Source of the DNA: Bacteroidota bacterium
Lineage (GTDB): Bacteria; Bacteroidota; Bacteroidia; Bacteroidales; VadinHA17
DNA: 64,000 nucleotides
Assembly (NCBI GenBank): GCA_012729475.1
Contig: JAAYDB010000016.1
Coordinates: forward strand, 1 to 64,000
Direction: 5' to 3'
In this document: piece by piece, positions 30,241 to 39,840 of the stretch
Position numbering within the stretch: the stretch's first letter is position 1
Layout of the letters: each line of letters opens with the position of its first letter
Program-made: the position numbers and the translations under genes
The notes under the pieces: generated by a model
Databases searched by the model: none
What the model saw: the letters and a program-made list of their open reading frames with translations, nothing else
What the model was told of the DNA's origin: nothing

Positions 30241-32022
30241 ATGATAAATCTGACTATAAATAACCAGAAAATTTCAGTAGAACCGGGAACAACCGTCCTC
30301 GACGCTGCAAAAAAACTGAACATACATATTCCTACGCTTTGTAACCATCCGGATTTATGTGTGGCCGGTAACTGCCGTGTCTGTGTTGTCGAACAGACCG
30401 GTGCTAGAACTCTCGTTGCCGCATGTGCCATGCCGGTTGCAGAAGGTATGGATATTCACACCAATACGCTCAAGGTACGAAACGCCAGAAAACATATTGT
30501 TGAACTTCTCCTTTCCGAACACCGATCAGATTGTACAAAGTGTTACAAGAATCAGAAGTGTGAACTACAGGCTCTCGCAAATGAATTCGCCTTTGGTGAC
30601 ACCGTTTTTATCGATCTGGTGAAAGACCGTCATTATGAAATTGACAGATCATCTCCTGCTTTTATCAAAGATGATAGTAAATGTATCAGATGTCAGCGTT
30701 GTGTAAGAACATGTTCTCAATTACAGCATATCTCAGCTATAGCTGTTGCCAATAAGGGATTACATCAGAAAATATCTTCCTTCCATGACCGCCCAATGAG
30801 TCATGTCGTGTGTACCAATTGCGGACAATGTGTAAACCGCTGCCCCACCGGTGCACTCGTTGAAAAAACATATATCGACCAGGTATGGGATGCTATTTAT
30901 GACGAAGATAAACATGTAGTCGTTCAGACAGCTCCGGCTGTCAGAGTAGCTCTGGGTGAAGATCTGGGCTTTGATCCTGGTGAAATTGTTACAGGTAAAA
31001 TGGTTACAGCTCTTCGTTATCTCGGCTTCGACTCCGTACTGGACACTGACTTCAGCGCAGACCTGACAATAATGGAAGAGGGGACTGAATTACTTAGCAG
31101 ACTTAAAAAAGTGCTTGTTGACGGTGATGAGAAGACAAAGATACCGATGTTTACATCCTGCTCTCCTGGATGGATAAAGTTCATAGAACATAAATATCCG
31201 GAATTACTCCCTAATCTGTCGACATGTAAATCACCTCAACAGATGTTTGGGGCACTTGCAAAGACATATTATGCAGCAAAAAAGAATATAGATCCTTCAA
31301 AAATAGTATCTGTGTCTATTATGCCGTGTACAGCAAAGAAATATGAAGCTGACAGACCTGAAATGAGAGCAAGTGGATACAAGGATATTGATTATGTACT
31401 GACTACCCGTGAACTGGCTGTGATGATTAAACAGGCAGGTATCGATTTCAGAAATCTTAAACCCACGCATTATGATTCTGTAATGGGTGAATCAACCGGA
31501 GCAGGTGTTATCTTCGGAGCAACAGGCGGTGTTATGGAAGCAGCTTTACGTACTGCCTATGAGATTGTTACAGGACGTGAGGTGCCATTTACAAACCTGA
31601 ACATTACTCCTGTACGTGGAATGGAAGGAGTTAAAGAAGCTTCAATAAAAATTGAAAACTGCCTGGAGGATTGGAAATTCCTTGAAGGAGCAGTGCTTAA
31701 TGTCGCTATAGCTCACGGTCTTACTAATGCAAATAAAATTGTTAAACTGGTAAGCCAGGGAAAGACTAATTACCATTTTATTGAGATAATGGCATGTCCG
31801 GGTGGTTGTATTGGTGGAGGTGGTCAGCCTATTCCCACGAGCATGGAAATAAGACAGAACAGAATAGATGCCATCTATGCCGAAGACGAAAATATGCCTA
31901 TCCGGAAATCACATGAAAACCCTGAAATAATTGCTATTTATGAAGAGTTCCTGGACAAACCGAATAGTCATAAGTCTCATGAATTACTTCATACTCATTA
32001 CACAGAAAGGGAAAATTATTAA
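30241..32022 (+). CDS. hydA: [FeFe] hydrogenase catalytic subunit
   Basis: H-cluster motifs FTSCSPGWIKFIEHKYPEL, MPCTAKKYEADRPE, ACPGGCIGGGGQP; N-terminal [2Fe-2S], HxxxCxxC..C, two [4Fe-4S]. Confidence 0.97.
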   Translation: MINLTINNQKISVEPGTTVLDAAKKLNIHIPTLCNHPDLCVAGNCRVCVVEQTGARTLVAACAMPVAEGMDIHTNTLKVRNARKHIVELLLSEHRSDCTKCYKNQKCELQALANEFAFGDTVFIDLVKDRHYEIDRSSPAFIKDDSKCIRCQRCVRTCSQLQHISAIAVANKGLHQKISSFHDRPMSHVVCTNCGQCVNRCPTGALVEKTYIDQVWDAIYDEDKHVVVQTAPAVRVALGEDLGFDPGEIVTGKMVTALRYLGFDSVLDTDFSADLTIMEEGTELLSRLKKVLVDGDEKTKIPMFTSCSPGWIKFIEHKYPELLPNLSTCKSPQQMFGALAKTYYAAKKNIDPSKIVSVSIMPCTAKKYEADRPEMRASGYKDIDYVLTTRELAVMIKQAGIDFRNLKPTHYDSVMGESTGAGVIFGATGGVMEAALRTAYEIVTGREVPFTNLNITPVRGMEGVKEASIKIENCLEDWKFLEGAVLNVAIAHGLTNANKIVKLVSQGKTNYHFIEIMACPGGCIGGGGQPIPTSMEIRQNRIDAIYAEDENMPIRKSHENPEIIAIYEEFLDKPNSHKSHELLHTHYTERENY

Positions 32023-32049
32023 TTATCAAAATGGTTTTATCATAAACCT

Positions 32050-32088
32050 AATAATTAAGGGTGCCTCAAAAGGACACCCTTAATTATT
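32050..32088 (+). terminator. Strong hairpin terminator after hydA (also serves convergent gene)
   Basis: Perfect 14-bp stem AATAATTAAGGGTG/CACCCTTAATTATT with 11-nt loop. Confidence 0.8.
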
Positions 32089-32176
32089 GTTCTAATATTC
32101 ACCTGGCTTCTACGGGATATAATGTACTCCGCTTGTTCAACATTCCGGATAAAACATTATCTGCATCTGATTCTTA

Positions 32177-32758
32177 TCACTGTCCCGTGTCAAGTCTTTT
32201 TAAAAGATATGCCATGTTCTCTCCAAGAATACGCATAGTGTTAAGACCCTCTTCATCCTTTAATACATCACCTTTATCCCTTCCTATACCCATATTCCAA
32301 TAGGATGACCCTGGTATTATCATTTCATTGATAAGAAAGAAATGATTGACAGTATCAAATGCATTCACTGCTCCCGCTCTTCGCATCGATAATACAGCAG
32401 CTCCGGCTTTCCTTCTCAATGGATTACCGGCTCCACGCATTGCGTAACCGGCAACATCAATAAGGGCTTTGGCCTGGGATGCTATATCAGCAAAATACAC
32501 CGGCGCACCTATCAACAGCCCGTCACATTGCTCCATCCTTTCAATACAGGCATTGATGACTTCATTATTCTGATGACATCTTCCATCTTTAAGCTCCCTG
32601 CATTTCATGCAGGCTATACATCCATTGACCCTTTTCCCTCCAAGCTGAAAAAACTCTGTCTCTATACCATTGTCTTCCAGTGATCTGAAGACTTCTTTTA
32701 TGAGTATTTCAGTGTTACCTCCAATTCTTGGACTGCAATTAATTCCCAATACTTTCAT
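32177..32758 (-). CDS. Flavodoxin-like NAD(P)H-dependent FMN reductase family protein
   Basis: MKVLGINCSPRIGGNTEIL, CIACMKCRELKDGRC, GLLIGAPVYFADIASQAKALID. Confidence 0.88.
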   Translation of the reverse strand: MKVLGINCSPRIGGNTEILIKEVFRSLEDNGIETEFFQLGGKRVNGCIACMKCRELKDGRCHQNNEVINACIERMEQCDGLLIGAPVYFADIASQAKALIDVAGYAMRGAGNPLRRKAGAAVLSMRRAGAVNAFDTVNHFFLINEMIIPGSSYWNMGIGRDKGDVLKDEEGLNTMRILGENMAYLLKRLDTGQ

Positions 32759-32953
32759 TTTTACAAATTTTACGTTTTTACCAATTTTACGAATATAATT
32801 AAATATCTCAAACCAGATAGTAATATACATTTCTTACTATAATATGCTATTATAAAAAGCGGAAATTGATAAATAATACGGTTTTAATAAATTCAGAATT
32901 TTATTTCATATAAACGAATATCTTTACCTCTCCGCTCTCTTGTACCCTTTAAT

Positions 32954-34024
32954 ATGAGAAAAATTATCCATATTGACATGGACGCTTTCTTCGCATCTGT
33001 TGAACAGCTTGATAACCCCGAACTGCGTGGTAAACCAGTGGCAGTAGGAGGTAGCGGGGAAAGACATGTAGTGGCTGCAGCCAGTTACGAAGCCAGAAAA
33101 TATGGTGTACGGTCAGCAATGCCATCTGTTAGCGCTAAAAAATTATGCCCTGGTCTAATATTTGTCCCACACCATTTTGAACGGTACGTGGAAATATCAG
33201 GAGAAATAATGAAAATATTCAGACAGTATACTGATCTTGTTGAACCATTATCTCTTGACGAAGCCTTTCTTGATGTCACAAATGACAAGAAAAATACAGG
33301 ATCTGCAACATTGATTGCCAAAACTATAAAGAAAGAAATTCTGACAAATTTAGGACTTACTTCTTCTGCTGGAATCTCTTTCAATAAATTCCTTGCAAAA
33401 GTAGCTTCCGAAGTAAATAAACCTAATGGTTTCTTTGTGATACTGCCTGAGGAAGCCGGTAAGTTTATTGACAACCTGGCTATTGAGAAATTTTTCGGTA
33501 TTGGAAAAGTAACTGCAGAGAAAATGCATCAGCTGGGTATCCATAAAGGCATTGACCTTAAACAATGGGATATGGAAGGTCTTATAAGGAATTTCGGGAA
33601 GGCAGGGAAGTTCTATTATGATATCTGCAGAGGTGTTGATGACAGGCCTGTGGAAGCAGAATGGGAAAGAAAATCCATTGGAACAGAATTGACATATGAA
33701 AAAGACCTTACAACAAGATTCGCAATTATTACTGAACTATATAAGCTGGAAAGAGAACTAATACACAGAATGGAAGAGAATAATGCTGTGGGACGAACTG
33801 TGACACTAAAGATTAAGTATTCAGATTTCAGCCAGATAACAAGAAGTAAAACTCTTCAGAATTACATCCGGGATTTTAATACTCTTCACAGAGAGGTGTC
33901 AGAAATAAGACGATCAGTTGAGCTTGAAGGGAAAAAAATCAGACTACTGGGAGTTAGTATATCTAATATGGAGTCTGATGAACCTTATTGCCGGCAGCTG
34001 GATCTTTTTGATCAGCAGGTATGA
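32954..34024 (+). CDS. dinB: DNA polymerase IV (Y-family)
   Basis: IHIDMDAFFASVEQLDNPELRGKPVAVGG, SLDEAFLDVT, SSAGISFNKFLAKVASEVNKPNG. Confidence 0.96.
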   Translation: MRKIIHIDMDAFFASVEQLDNPELRGKPVAVGGSGERHVVAAASYEARKYGVRSAMPSVSAKKLCPGLIFVPHHFERYVEISGEIMKIFRQYTDLVEPLSLDEAFLDVTNDKKNTGSATLIAKTIKKEILTNLGLTSSAGISFNKFLAKVASEVNKPNGFFVILPEEAGKFIDNLAIEKFFGIGKVTAEKMHQLGIHKGIDLKQWDMEGLIRNFGKAGKFYYDICRGVDDRPVEAEWERKSIGTELTYEKDLTTRFAIITELYKLERELIHRMEENNAVGRTVTLKIKYSDFSQITRSKTLQNYIRDFNTLHREVSEIRRSVELEGKKIRLLGVSISNMESDEPYCRQLDLFDQQV

Positions 34025-34027
34025 TTT

Positions 34028-34663
34028 TTACTTATGATATTGTTCAAAGAATCGTCTCAGAATATGATATCGCTTTTTATGTTTCATGTACAGCGATGGT
34101 TTCTGCTCAGAAAATAATCTGAAATTATCAAATCTCGCTTTTGCGTTTTCCAGAACAGCCGGTCCTATACATTCTTCCGGAATACCTCTGGCATGATAGA
34201 TCTCCATATATCTCTCAATCCCTTTTTTCCCGAAAGCATCAAGATCATCGGCAATAGAAAGAATCTTTAATAATGTATTCTCTTTATCTTTATATCTGTA
34301 TTTCTTATTATCATGGTTTTCTATAGCAAACAGTACATTTTCGTAATTATCCGGATCCATATCGTTTCTTATCAGGAAGGTTTTTGCCATCTCTCTGCTT
34401 TGATATCCATGTCTTTCTCTCTGATCTGACTGCATACCCAGGTCATGAAGAAAAACAGCTATAATCAGTTGGCGGATAAACATAGGCTCATGTAATTCTT
34501 TGTCACCGTATGCCAGCACTTCAACAGCATATTGCCATACACGGCGGTGATGTTCCAGATCATGTGACGGTAAATCAGTGTCACCCCATGTCAGAAGAAA
34601 AAATTCTTCCAGTTGCCTGAGTAGTAAATTTTCTGTTTTGGAAATTATTTCCGGAAGTGTCAT
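34028..34663 (-). CDS. HD domain phosphohydrolase
   Basis: HDLEHHRRVWQYA, FLHDLGMQ, IENHDNKKYRY. Confidence 0.8.
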   Translation of the reverse strand: MTLPEIISKTENLLLRQLEEFFLLTWGDTDLPSHDLEHHRRVWQYAVEVLAYGDKELHEPMFIRQLIIAVFLHDLGMQSDQRERHGYQSREMAKTFLIRNDMDPDNYENVLFAIENHDNKKYRYKDKENTLLKILSIADDLDAFGKKGIERYMEIYHARGIPEECIGPAVLENAKARFDNFRLFSEQKPSLYMKHKKRYHILRRFFEQYHK

Positions 34664-34830
34664 GATGTATTATCTCTGTTCCGGGCAGGATTATGATTAA
34701 AATGAGTAATTTTTTGGCATCTTTTAAGTCAGATACCCTCAGAATTATCTTTTTTAATTAAGATAGTCCAGAACTAAGCAGAAAAGAAATAACATGTATG
34801 TTTCGTATTTTTATGCAGACAGGGGTGATT

Positions 34831-35076
34831 TTATTTGTTGATCATCTTCCTGGCCATATCAAGTATTGTGGTGTCATCAAAACTTACAATACCTCCTCCG
34901 GGTCCCTGCTCAAAATGAATACCAACACTTTCGCCTTTTTCAAAATTTGTCCCTCCGAAGTAGTTTCTTACTGTATCTTCATTCAGATCCAGCTTTTCTG
35001 CTATTTTTTTCATACTACCGGAGGGCAACTGATCTTTAATTTTACGGAGTTCATTAAAAGTGATTGTCTTTCTCAT
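34831..35076 (-). CDS. Small HTH-like DNA-binding protein
   Basis: SGSMKKIAEKLDLNEDTVRNYFGG HTH-like segment, 81 aa. Confidence 0.6.
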   Translation of the reverse strand: MRKTITFNELRKIKDQLPSGSMKKIAEKLDLNEDTVRNYFGGTNFEKGESVGIHFEQGPGGGIVSFDDTTILDMARKMINK

Positions 35077-35193
35077 GATATATTTTTTTATTTTATACTT
35101 CTTCTTCTACCAAAGATAATCATTAATGTATTCAGAATAAAATATCTGTTGATATATATCAAATGACATATATTTCCTTTTTATGATTCGGCA

Positions 35194-35955
35194 CTAAAGC
35201 TCATCCATCAGTTTGATAAACAGCTCTATTGCTTTTGCTTTTTCATTAGTCAGGTGGAAATCCATGTTTTTTGTCAGATAGATATTTAAATCTTCTCCTT
35301 TAATGATACCTGTATCGCCGTATAGCTTCACAACTTCAGGTATGTTTTCCACTCCTGTCTTCAGAGCTTCGTTAAAATCATAAAGTATGTTTTCTGCCAG
35401 CTTTTTGTTTGCTGTCCAGCATGCAAAAGCAAATGGTAATCCTGTATAATTATACCATTCTTCTGCCAGATCAGTTTTTCGGCTGTATCTGTTCTCATAT
35501 TCAAAACACTGATCACCTATGAGAACTATTGCCTCATCATATTTTATATCAAGGAAATTGAAATCTTCCGATGTCTCAGCCCATATAAATTGTTGTTTCC
35601 AGTAATATTTTGCCAGAATTCTGGCCAGGTTTACTGATGATCTGGATCTGTAATCAAGGTATATTTTTTTTATTTCTTTAAAAGGACAATTACTTAGCAG
35701 CATTACAGTTCTTACTTTACCATAAGCCCCAAGACAAAAATCGGTAATAATATGATACTCCTTCATTAGAGGTAAGACTGCAATTGGTATAAGTCCGATA
35801 TCCACATCACCAGCAATAAGACGGGTGGCACAATCGGCAGGGTGATCAGTTGAAATGTTCACTTTTTTATCGAATCCGGTCTTCCACATTCCATAAATGA
35901 ATGGATATGTATTTGCATATTTTACAGCAGAAATCCTTATTTTTCTTCCTCTCAT
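35194..35955 (-). CDS. mqnA: Chorismate dehydratase MqnA (futalosine menaquinone pathway)
   Basis: RISAVKYANTYPFIYGM, CATRLIAGDVDIGLIPIAVLPLM, IYLDYRSRSSVNLARIL. Confidence 0.87.
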   Translation of the reverse strand: MRGRKIRISAVKYANTYPFIYGMWKTGFDKKVNISTDHPADCATRLIAGDVDIGLIPIAVLPLMKEYHIITDFCLGAYGKVRTVMLLSNCPFKEIKKIYLDYRSRSSVNLARILAKYYWKQQFIWAETSEDFNFLDIKYDEAIVLIGDQCFEYENRYSRKTDLAEEWYNYTGLPFAFACWTANKKLAENILYDFNEALKTGVENIPEVVKLYGDTGIIKGEDLNIYLTKNMDFHLTNEKAKAIELFIKLMDEL

Positions 35956-36062
35956 TTCTATTCCCGGTTACTTACTATTAATAATGTTTAAGTTTTTTAA
36001 TTCTTCTAAAATAGTACTTTTGTATGTATGCTTACCTCAGGAAAACAATAAAAAACAAATAA

Positions 36063-37406
36063 ATGGAATTAAATTCTCTAACCGCTATTTCTCCTGTTGA
36101 TGGAAGGTACAGGCATAAGATGAATGAGCTCGATCTTTATTTCTCTGAATATAGCCTGATTAAATACCGGATAATGGTTGAGATTGAATATTTTATTGCT
36201 CTGTGCGATATACCTCTTCCAGGACTTGATGATTTCAGGAAAGATCATTACGGGCTGCTGCGTTCAATATATGAGAATTTTAATCTTGATGAAGCCGGAA
36301 AAATAAAAGCACTGGAAAAGAAAACGAATCATGATATCAAAGCCATTGAATACTATCTGAAGGAAAAATATTTTCAGTCGGGTTGGGGAAAGTGGAGTGA
36401 ATTCATACATTTCGGACTTACTTCCCAGGATATAAACAATACCGCTATCCCACTTTCATTGAAAGATGCTATGATCAATATTTATTTTCCCCTTCTTTTT
36501 GAACTCAGGGAGGTGCTTGCTTCATTAGCCGACGAATGGAAAGATATTCCCATGCTGGGACGGACACATGGACAACCGGCATCTCCTACAAGGCTTGGGA
36601 AAGAGATAGCCGTATTTATCGCCAGAATTGATGAACAGTCAAAATACTTTGGACAAATACCGTATTCTGCCAAATTTGGAGGAGCTACAGGTAATATGAA
36701 TGCTCATAAAATTGCTTATCCCGATATTGACTGGATAGCATTTGCTGATAATTTTGTTAACGATGATCTGGGTTTACAACGTTCAAAACCGACAACGCAG
36801 ATAGAACATTATGATAATCTGGCAGCTTTGTTTGATAATATGCGGAGGATCAATGTTATTTTAATTGATTTGACAAGAGATTTCTGGACTTATATATCTT
36901 TGGATTATTTCAGGCAAAAGATAAAGAAAGGTGAGATAGGATCATCTGCTATGCCTCATAAGGTCAATCCTATTGATTTTGAGAACGGAGAAGGTAATCT
37001 TGGATTTGCAAATGCCATTCTCAGGCATATGGCAGAAAAGCTTCCGGTATCAAGGCTGCAACGTGACCTCACTGACTCAACAGTACTGAGGAATACAGGA
37101 GTGCCTGTTGGTCATACAATCCTGGCTTTTAATTCAATATTAAAGGGACTGAATAAGCTGATAATTAATGAAGAAAAAATTCGATATGATCTTGATAATA
37201 ACTGGGCCGTTATTGCCGAAGCAATTCAGACAATACTGAGAAGAGAGGGTTATCCTGAACCCTATGAAGCACTTCTTGAATTAACCAGGACAAACAGGAA
37301 AATTACAAAAGATGAAATAGCGGATTTTATTGACAGTCTCGCAATAAATGAATCTGTGAAGGCAGAATTAAAAAGTATAACCCCGTTTAATTATACCGGT
37401 TTTTAA
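36063..37406 (+). CDS. purB: Adenylosuccinate lyase
   Basis: LTAISPVDGRYRHKMNELDLYFSEYSLIKYR, FGLTSQDINNTA, GSSAMPHKVNPIDFENGEGNLG. Confidence 0.96.
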   Translation: MELNSLTAISPVDGRYRHKMNELDLYFSEYSLIKYRIMVEIEYFIALCDIPLPGLDDFRKDHYGLLRSIYENFNLDEAGKIKALEKKTNHDIKAIEYYLKEKYFQSGWGKWSEFIHFGLTSQDINNTAIPLSLKDAMINIYFPLLFELREVLASLADEWKDIPMLGRTHGQPASPTRLGKEIAVFIARIDEQSKYFGQIPYSAKFGGATGNMNAHKIAYPDIDWIAFADNFVNDDLGLQRSKPTTQIEHYDNLAALFDNMRRINVILIDLTRDFWTYISLDYFRQKIKKGEIGSSAMPHKVNPIDFENGEGNLGFANAILRHMAEKLPVSRLQRDLTDSTVLRNTGVPVGHTILAFNSILKGLNKLIINEEKIRYDLDNNWAVIAEAIQTILRREGYPEPYEALLELTRTNRKITKDEIADFIDSLAINESVKAELKSITPFNYTGF

Positions 37407-37416
37407 TGTTTTTCTA

Positions 37417-39237
37417 ATGGATAAGGTCAGACTCCTGTTGAAATATATCAGTCCCTACAAATGGACAGCTGTTAAAAGTGTCATTTATAATATTCTGAGT
37501 GCTGTTTTTGCACTTATTTCATATACCCTGGCAATACCTTTTCTTAAAATACTTTTTGACAGGGTGGAATCTTTGCCTCATCCGGGAGAATTTACAGCCA
37601 GTCTGGAATATCTTAACAGTTTTGTCAGGTATTATTTTACGGCTCTTATTGACAAGCAGGGAGAATCGGGGGCTTTATTGCTGATATGCGTTGTTTTCAT
37701 TATTGCCAGTTTCTTCAAAAATGGCTTTATTTTTCTTGCAAATAACAGCATGGCTTATATACGCTCATGCACTGTTCGTGATCTGAGGAAAAAAATGTAT
37801 GATAAGATTCTCCGTCTTCCTTTGTCTTTTTTTTCTGAATCACGAAAGGGAGATATTATGACAAGAATTTCAAACGATGTCCAGGAAATAGAACTGTCCG
37901 TGATGTCCTCCCTCACTATGCTCTTCAGGGATCCGATGTATATCCTGATTTTTGTCATCTATCTTTTTGTGAGCAGTTATCAGCTCTCTTTGGCTGCCCT
38001 GATTCTTCTGCCTTTAAGTGGCTTGTTGATAGGCAAAACAAGCCGTTCTCTCAGATCTTCGTCACTGGCCGGCCAGCAACACCTGGGAAGTTTGTTGTCT
38101 GTAGTTGAAGAGACACTATCCGGACTCAGGATAATTAAAGGATTCAATGCAGAGAAAAAAATGCAGAATCAATTCAGGGACACAAATGAAAGGTATGCGA
38201 AAATATTCAAAAGGGTGACCCGGAAAAACTATCTGGCATCACCATTGAGTGAATTCCTTTCAACAATTGTAGTATTGGTTTTAATGTATTTTGGAGGAAT
38301 GCTTGCCTTGAGCGGAAGCACAAATATGACACCGGATAAACTGATAGCTTTTCTGATAGTATTTTCCCAGATCATTCCCCCGGCAAAAAATATTACAACA
38401 GCATGGTTCAACATCCAGAAAGGGATGGCCTCAATTGACAGAATAGACCAGATACTTGAAGCCGGAGAAAAAATATCAGAGAACCCGAACCCTGTTTCTA
38501 AAACACACTTTGAGGATTCTATCGAATTTAAGGATGTCTGGTATGCATATAACAGCGAACCTGTTCTAAGAAATATTAACCTGAAAATAAAAAAAGGACA
38601 GACAGTTGCCATTGTCGGAAAATCGGGTGCAGGTAAATCAACTCTTGCTGATCTTCTGCCCAGATTTATTGAAGCTGACAGAGGCACAGTCATGATCGAC
38701 GGAGTGGATGTGAAGGATATCAAAATAACAGATCTTCGCTATTTGATGGGTATAGTTAGTCAGCACCCAATTCTCTTCAATACAACTTTTACAGAAAATA
38801 TAGCTTTCGGAGTTGAGGAGCCCGAGAAAGAGAAAATTGAAAATGCAGCCAGGATTGCCAATGCTCATGATTTTATAATGGAGACAGAGAACGGGTATGA
38901 TAATTATGTAGGAGAATCAGGAAACAAATTAAGCGGCGGTCAGAAACAGAGAATAAGCATTGCCAGGGCTATAATGGCAAATCCTCCCATCCTTGTTATG
39001 GATGAAGCAACTTCTGCCCTGGATACTGAATCGGAGAGACTGGTTCAGGATGCAATACTAAAACTGATGAAAAACAGAACATCGATAGTTATTGCGCACA
39101 GACTTTCAACTATTCAAAATGCCGATGTTATTGTTGTACTTGATAATGGAAAAATAGTTGAAGCCGGAACACATTCGGAACTAATGCAAAAGAAGAACGG
39201 TGTCTATGCCAAACTTCACAGTTATCAGGCTATATAA
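37417..39237 (+). CDS. ABC transporter, fused permease/ATPase (MsbA-like)
   Basis: Six-TM-type exporter domain; Walker A GKSGAGKST, LSGGQKQRISIARA, Walker B ILVMDEATSALD. Confidence 0.92.
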   Translation: MDKVRLLLKYISPYKWTAVKSVIYNILSAVFALISYTLAIPFLKILFDRVESLPHPGEFTASLEYLNSFVRYYFTALIDKQGESGALLLICVVFIIASFFKNGFIFLANNSMAYIRSCTVRDLRKKMYDKILRLPLSFFSESRKGDIMTRISNDVQEIELSVMSSLTMLFRDPMYILIFVIYLFVSSYQLSLAALILLPLSGLLIGKTSRSLRSSSLAGQQHLGSLLSVVEETLSGLRIIKGFNAEKKMQNQFRDTNERYAKIFKRVTRKNYLASPLSEFLSTIVVLVLMYFGGMLALSGSTNMTPDKLIAFLIVFSQIIPPAKNITTAWFNIQKGMASIDRIDQILEAGEKISENPNPVSKTHFEDSIEFKDVWYAYNSEPVLRNINLKIKKGQTVAIVGKSGAGKSTLADLLPRFIEADRGTVMIDGVDVKDIKITDLRYLMGIVSQHPILFNTTFTENIAFGVEEPEKEKIENAARIANAHDFIMETENGYDNYVGESGNKLSGGQKQRISIARAIMANPPILVMDEATSALDTESERLVQDAILKLMKNRTSIVIAHRLSTIQNADVIVVLDNGKIVEAGTHSELMQKKNGVYAKLHSYQAI

Positions 39238-39341
39238 AAAACCTGTTACGCCCTGTACTCATTATTGTATTTTTCATTCATCCGCTATCTTTTTGTTATG
39301 CTCAGATTCACTTTTCATACCAGTTGGAAGGATAGTCCGAT

Positions 39342-39809
39342 TTACCATTTGCTGAATGGATTCTTTGACAGGTATGAATTATAAAAACGAGGATCACTGG
39401 TGACTTCTTTTCCAAGCCATTCAGGCTTCTCAAACTCCTCATCTTTATCTGCAAGCTCTATTTCCGCAATTATCAGTCCTGTATTGGAACCGGCAAACTC
39501 GTCAACCTCGAAAGTGTGTTTTCCTTTTTGTATCCTGTACCTTGTTTTTTCAATAATACCCGGTTCACACAATAACAGAAGATCTTCCGCTTCTTTCACT
39601 GATATCTCCTTTTCCCATTCGAACCGGCACATACCAGATAAGTCGCTGCCACCCTTAATAGTGATATACCCCCTGTTTTCACTTATGCGTATTCTTACAG
39701 TACGGTCTGGAACAGATGAAATATATGCCTGTTTAATCTTACTGCAAATATATTTCTCATGCCGGAATTCTCCTGTAATAAGAAATTTCCTCTCTGTTTC
39801 TTTTCCCAC
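39342..39809 (-). CDS. CYTH domain protein (triphosphate tunnel metalloenzyme)
   Basis: N-terminal ETERKFLI (ExExK) and acidic/basic tunnel strands. Confidence 0.88.
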   Translation of the reverse strand: MGKETERKFLITGEFRHEKYICSKIKQAYISSVPDRTVRIRISENRGYITIKGGSDLSGMCRFEWEKEISVKEAEDLLLLCEPGIIEKTRYRIQKGKHTFEVDEFAGSNTGLIIAEIELADKDEEFEKPEWLGKEVTSDPRFYNSYLSKNPFSKW

Positions 39810-39840
39810 AATATTATTAATCTTTTTTTGAAGATTATGA

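Noticed and set aside
39400-39831. 143-aa plus ORF
   Set aside because: Antisense to the well-supported CYTH gene; low-complexity Ser-rich translation.
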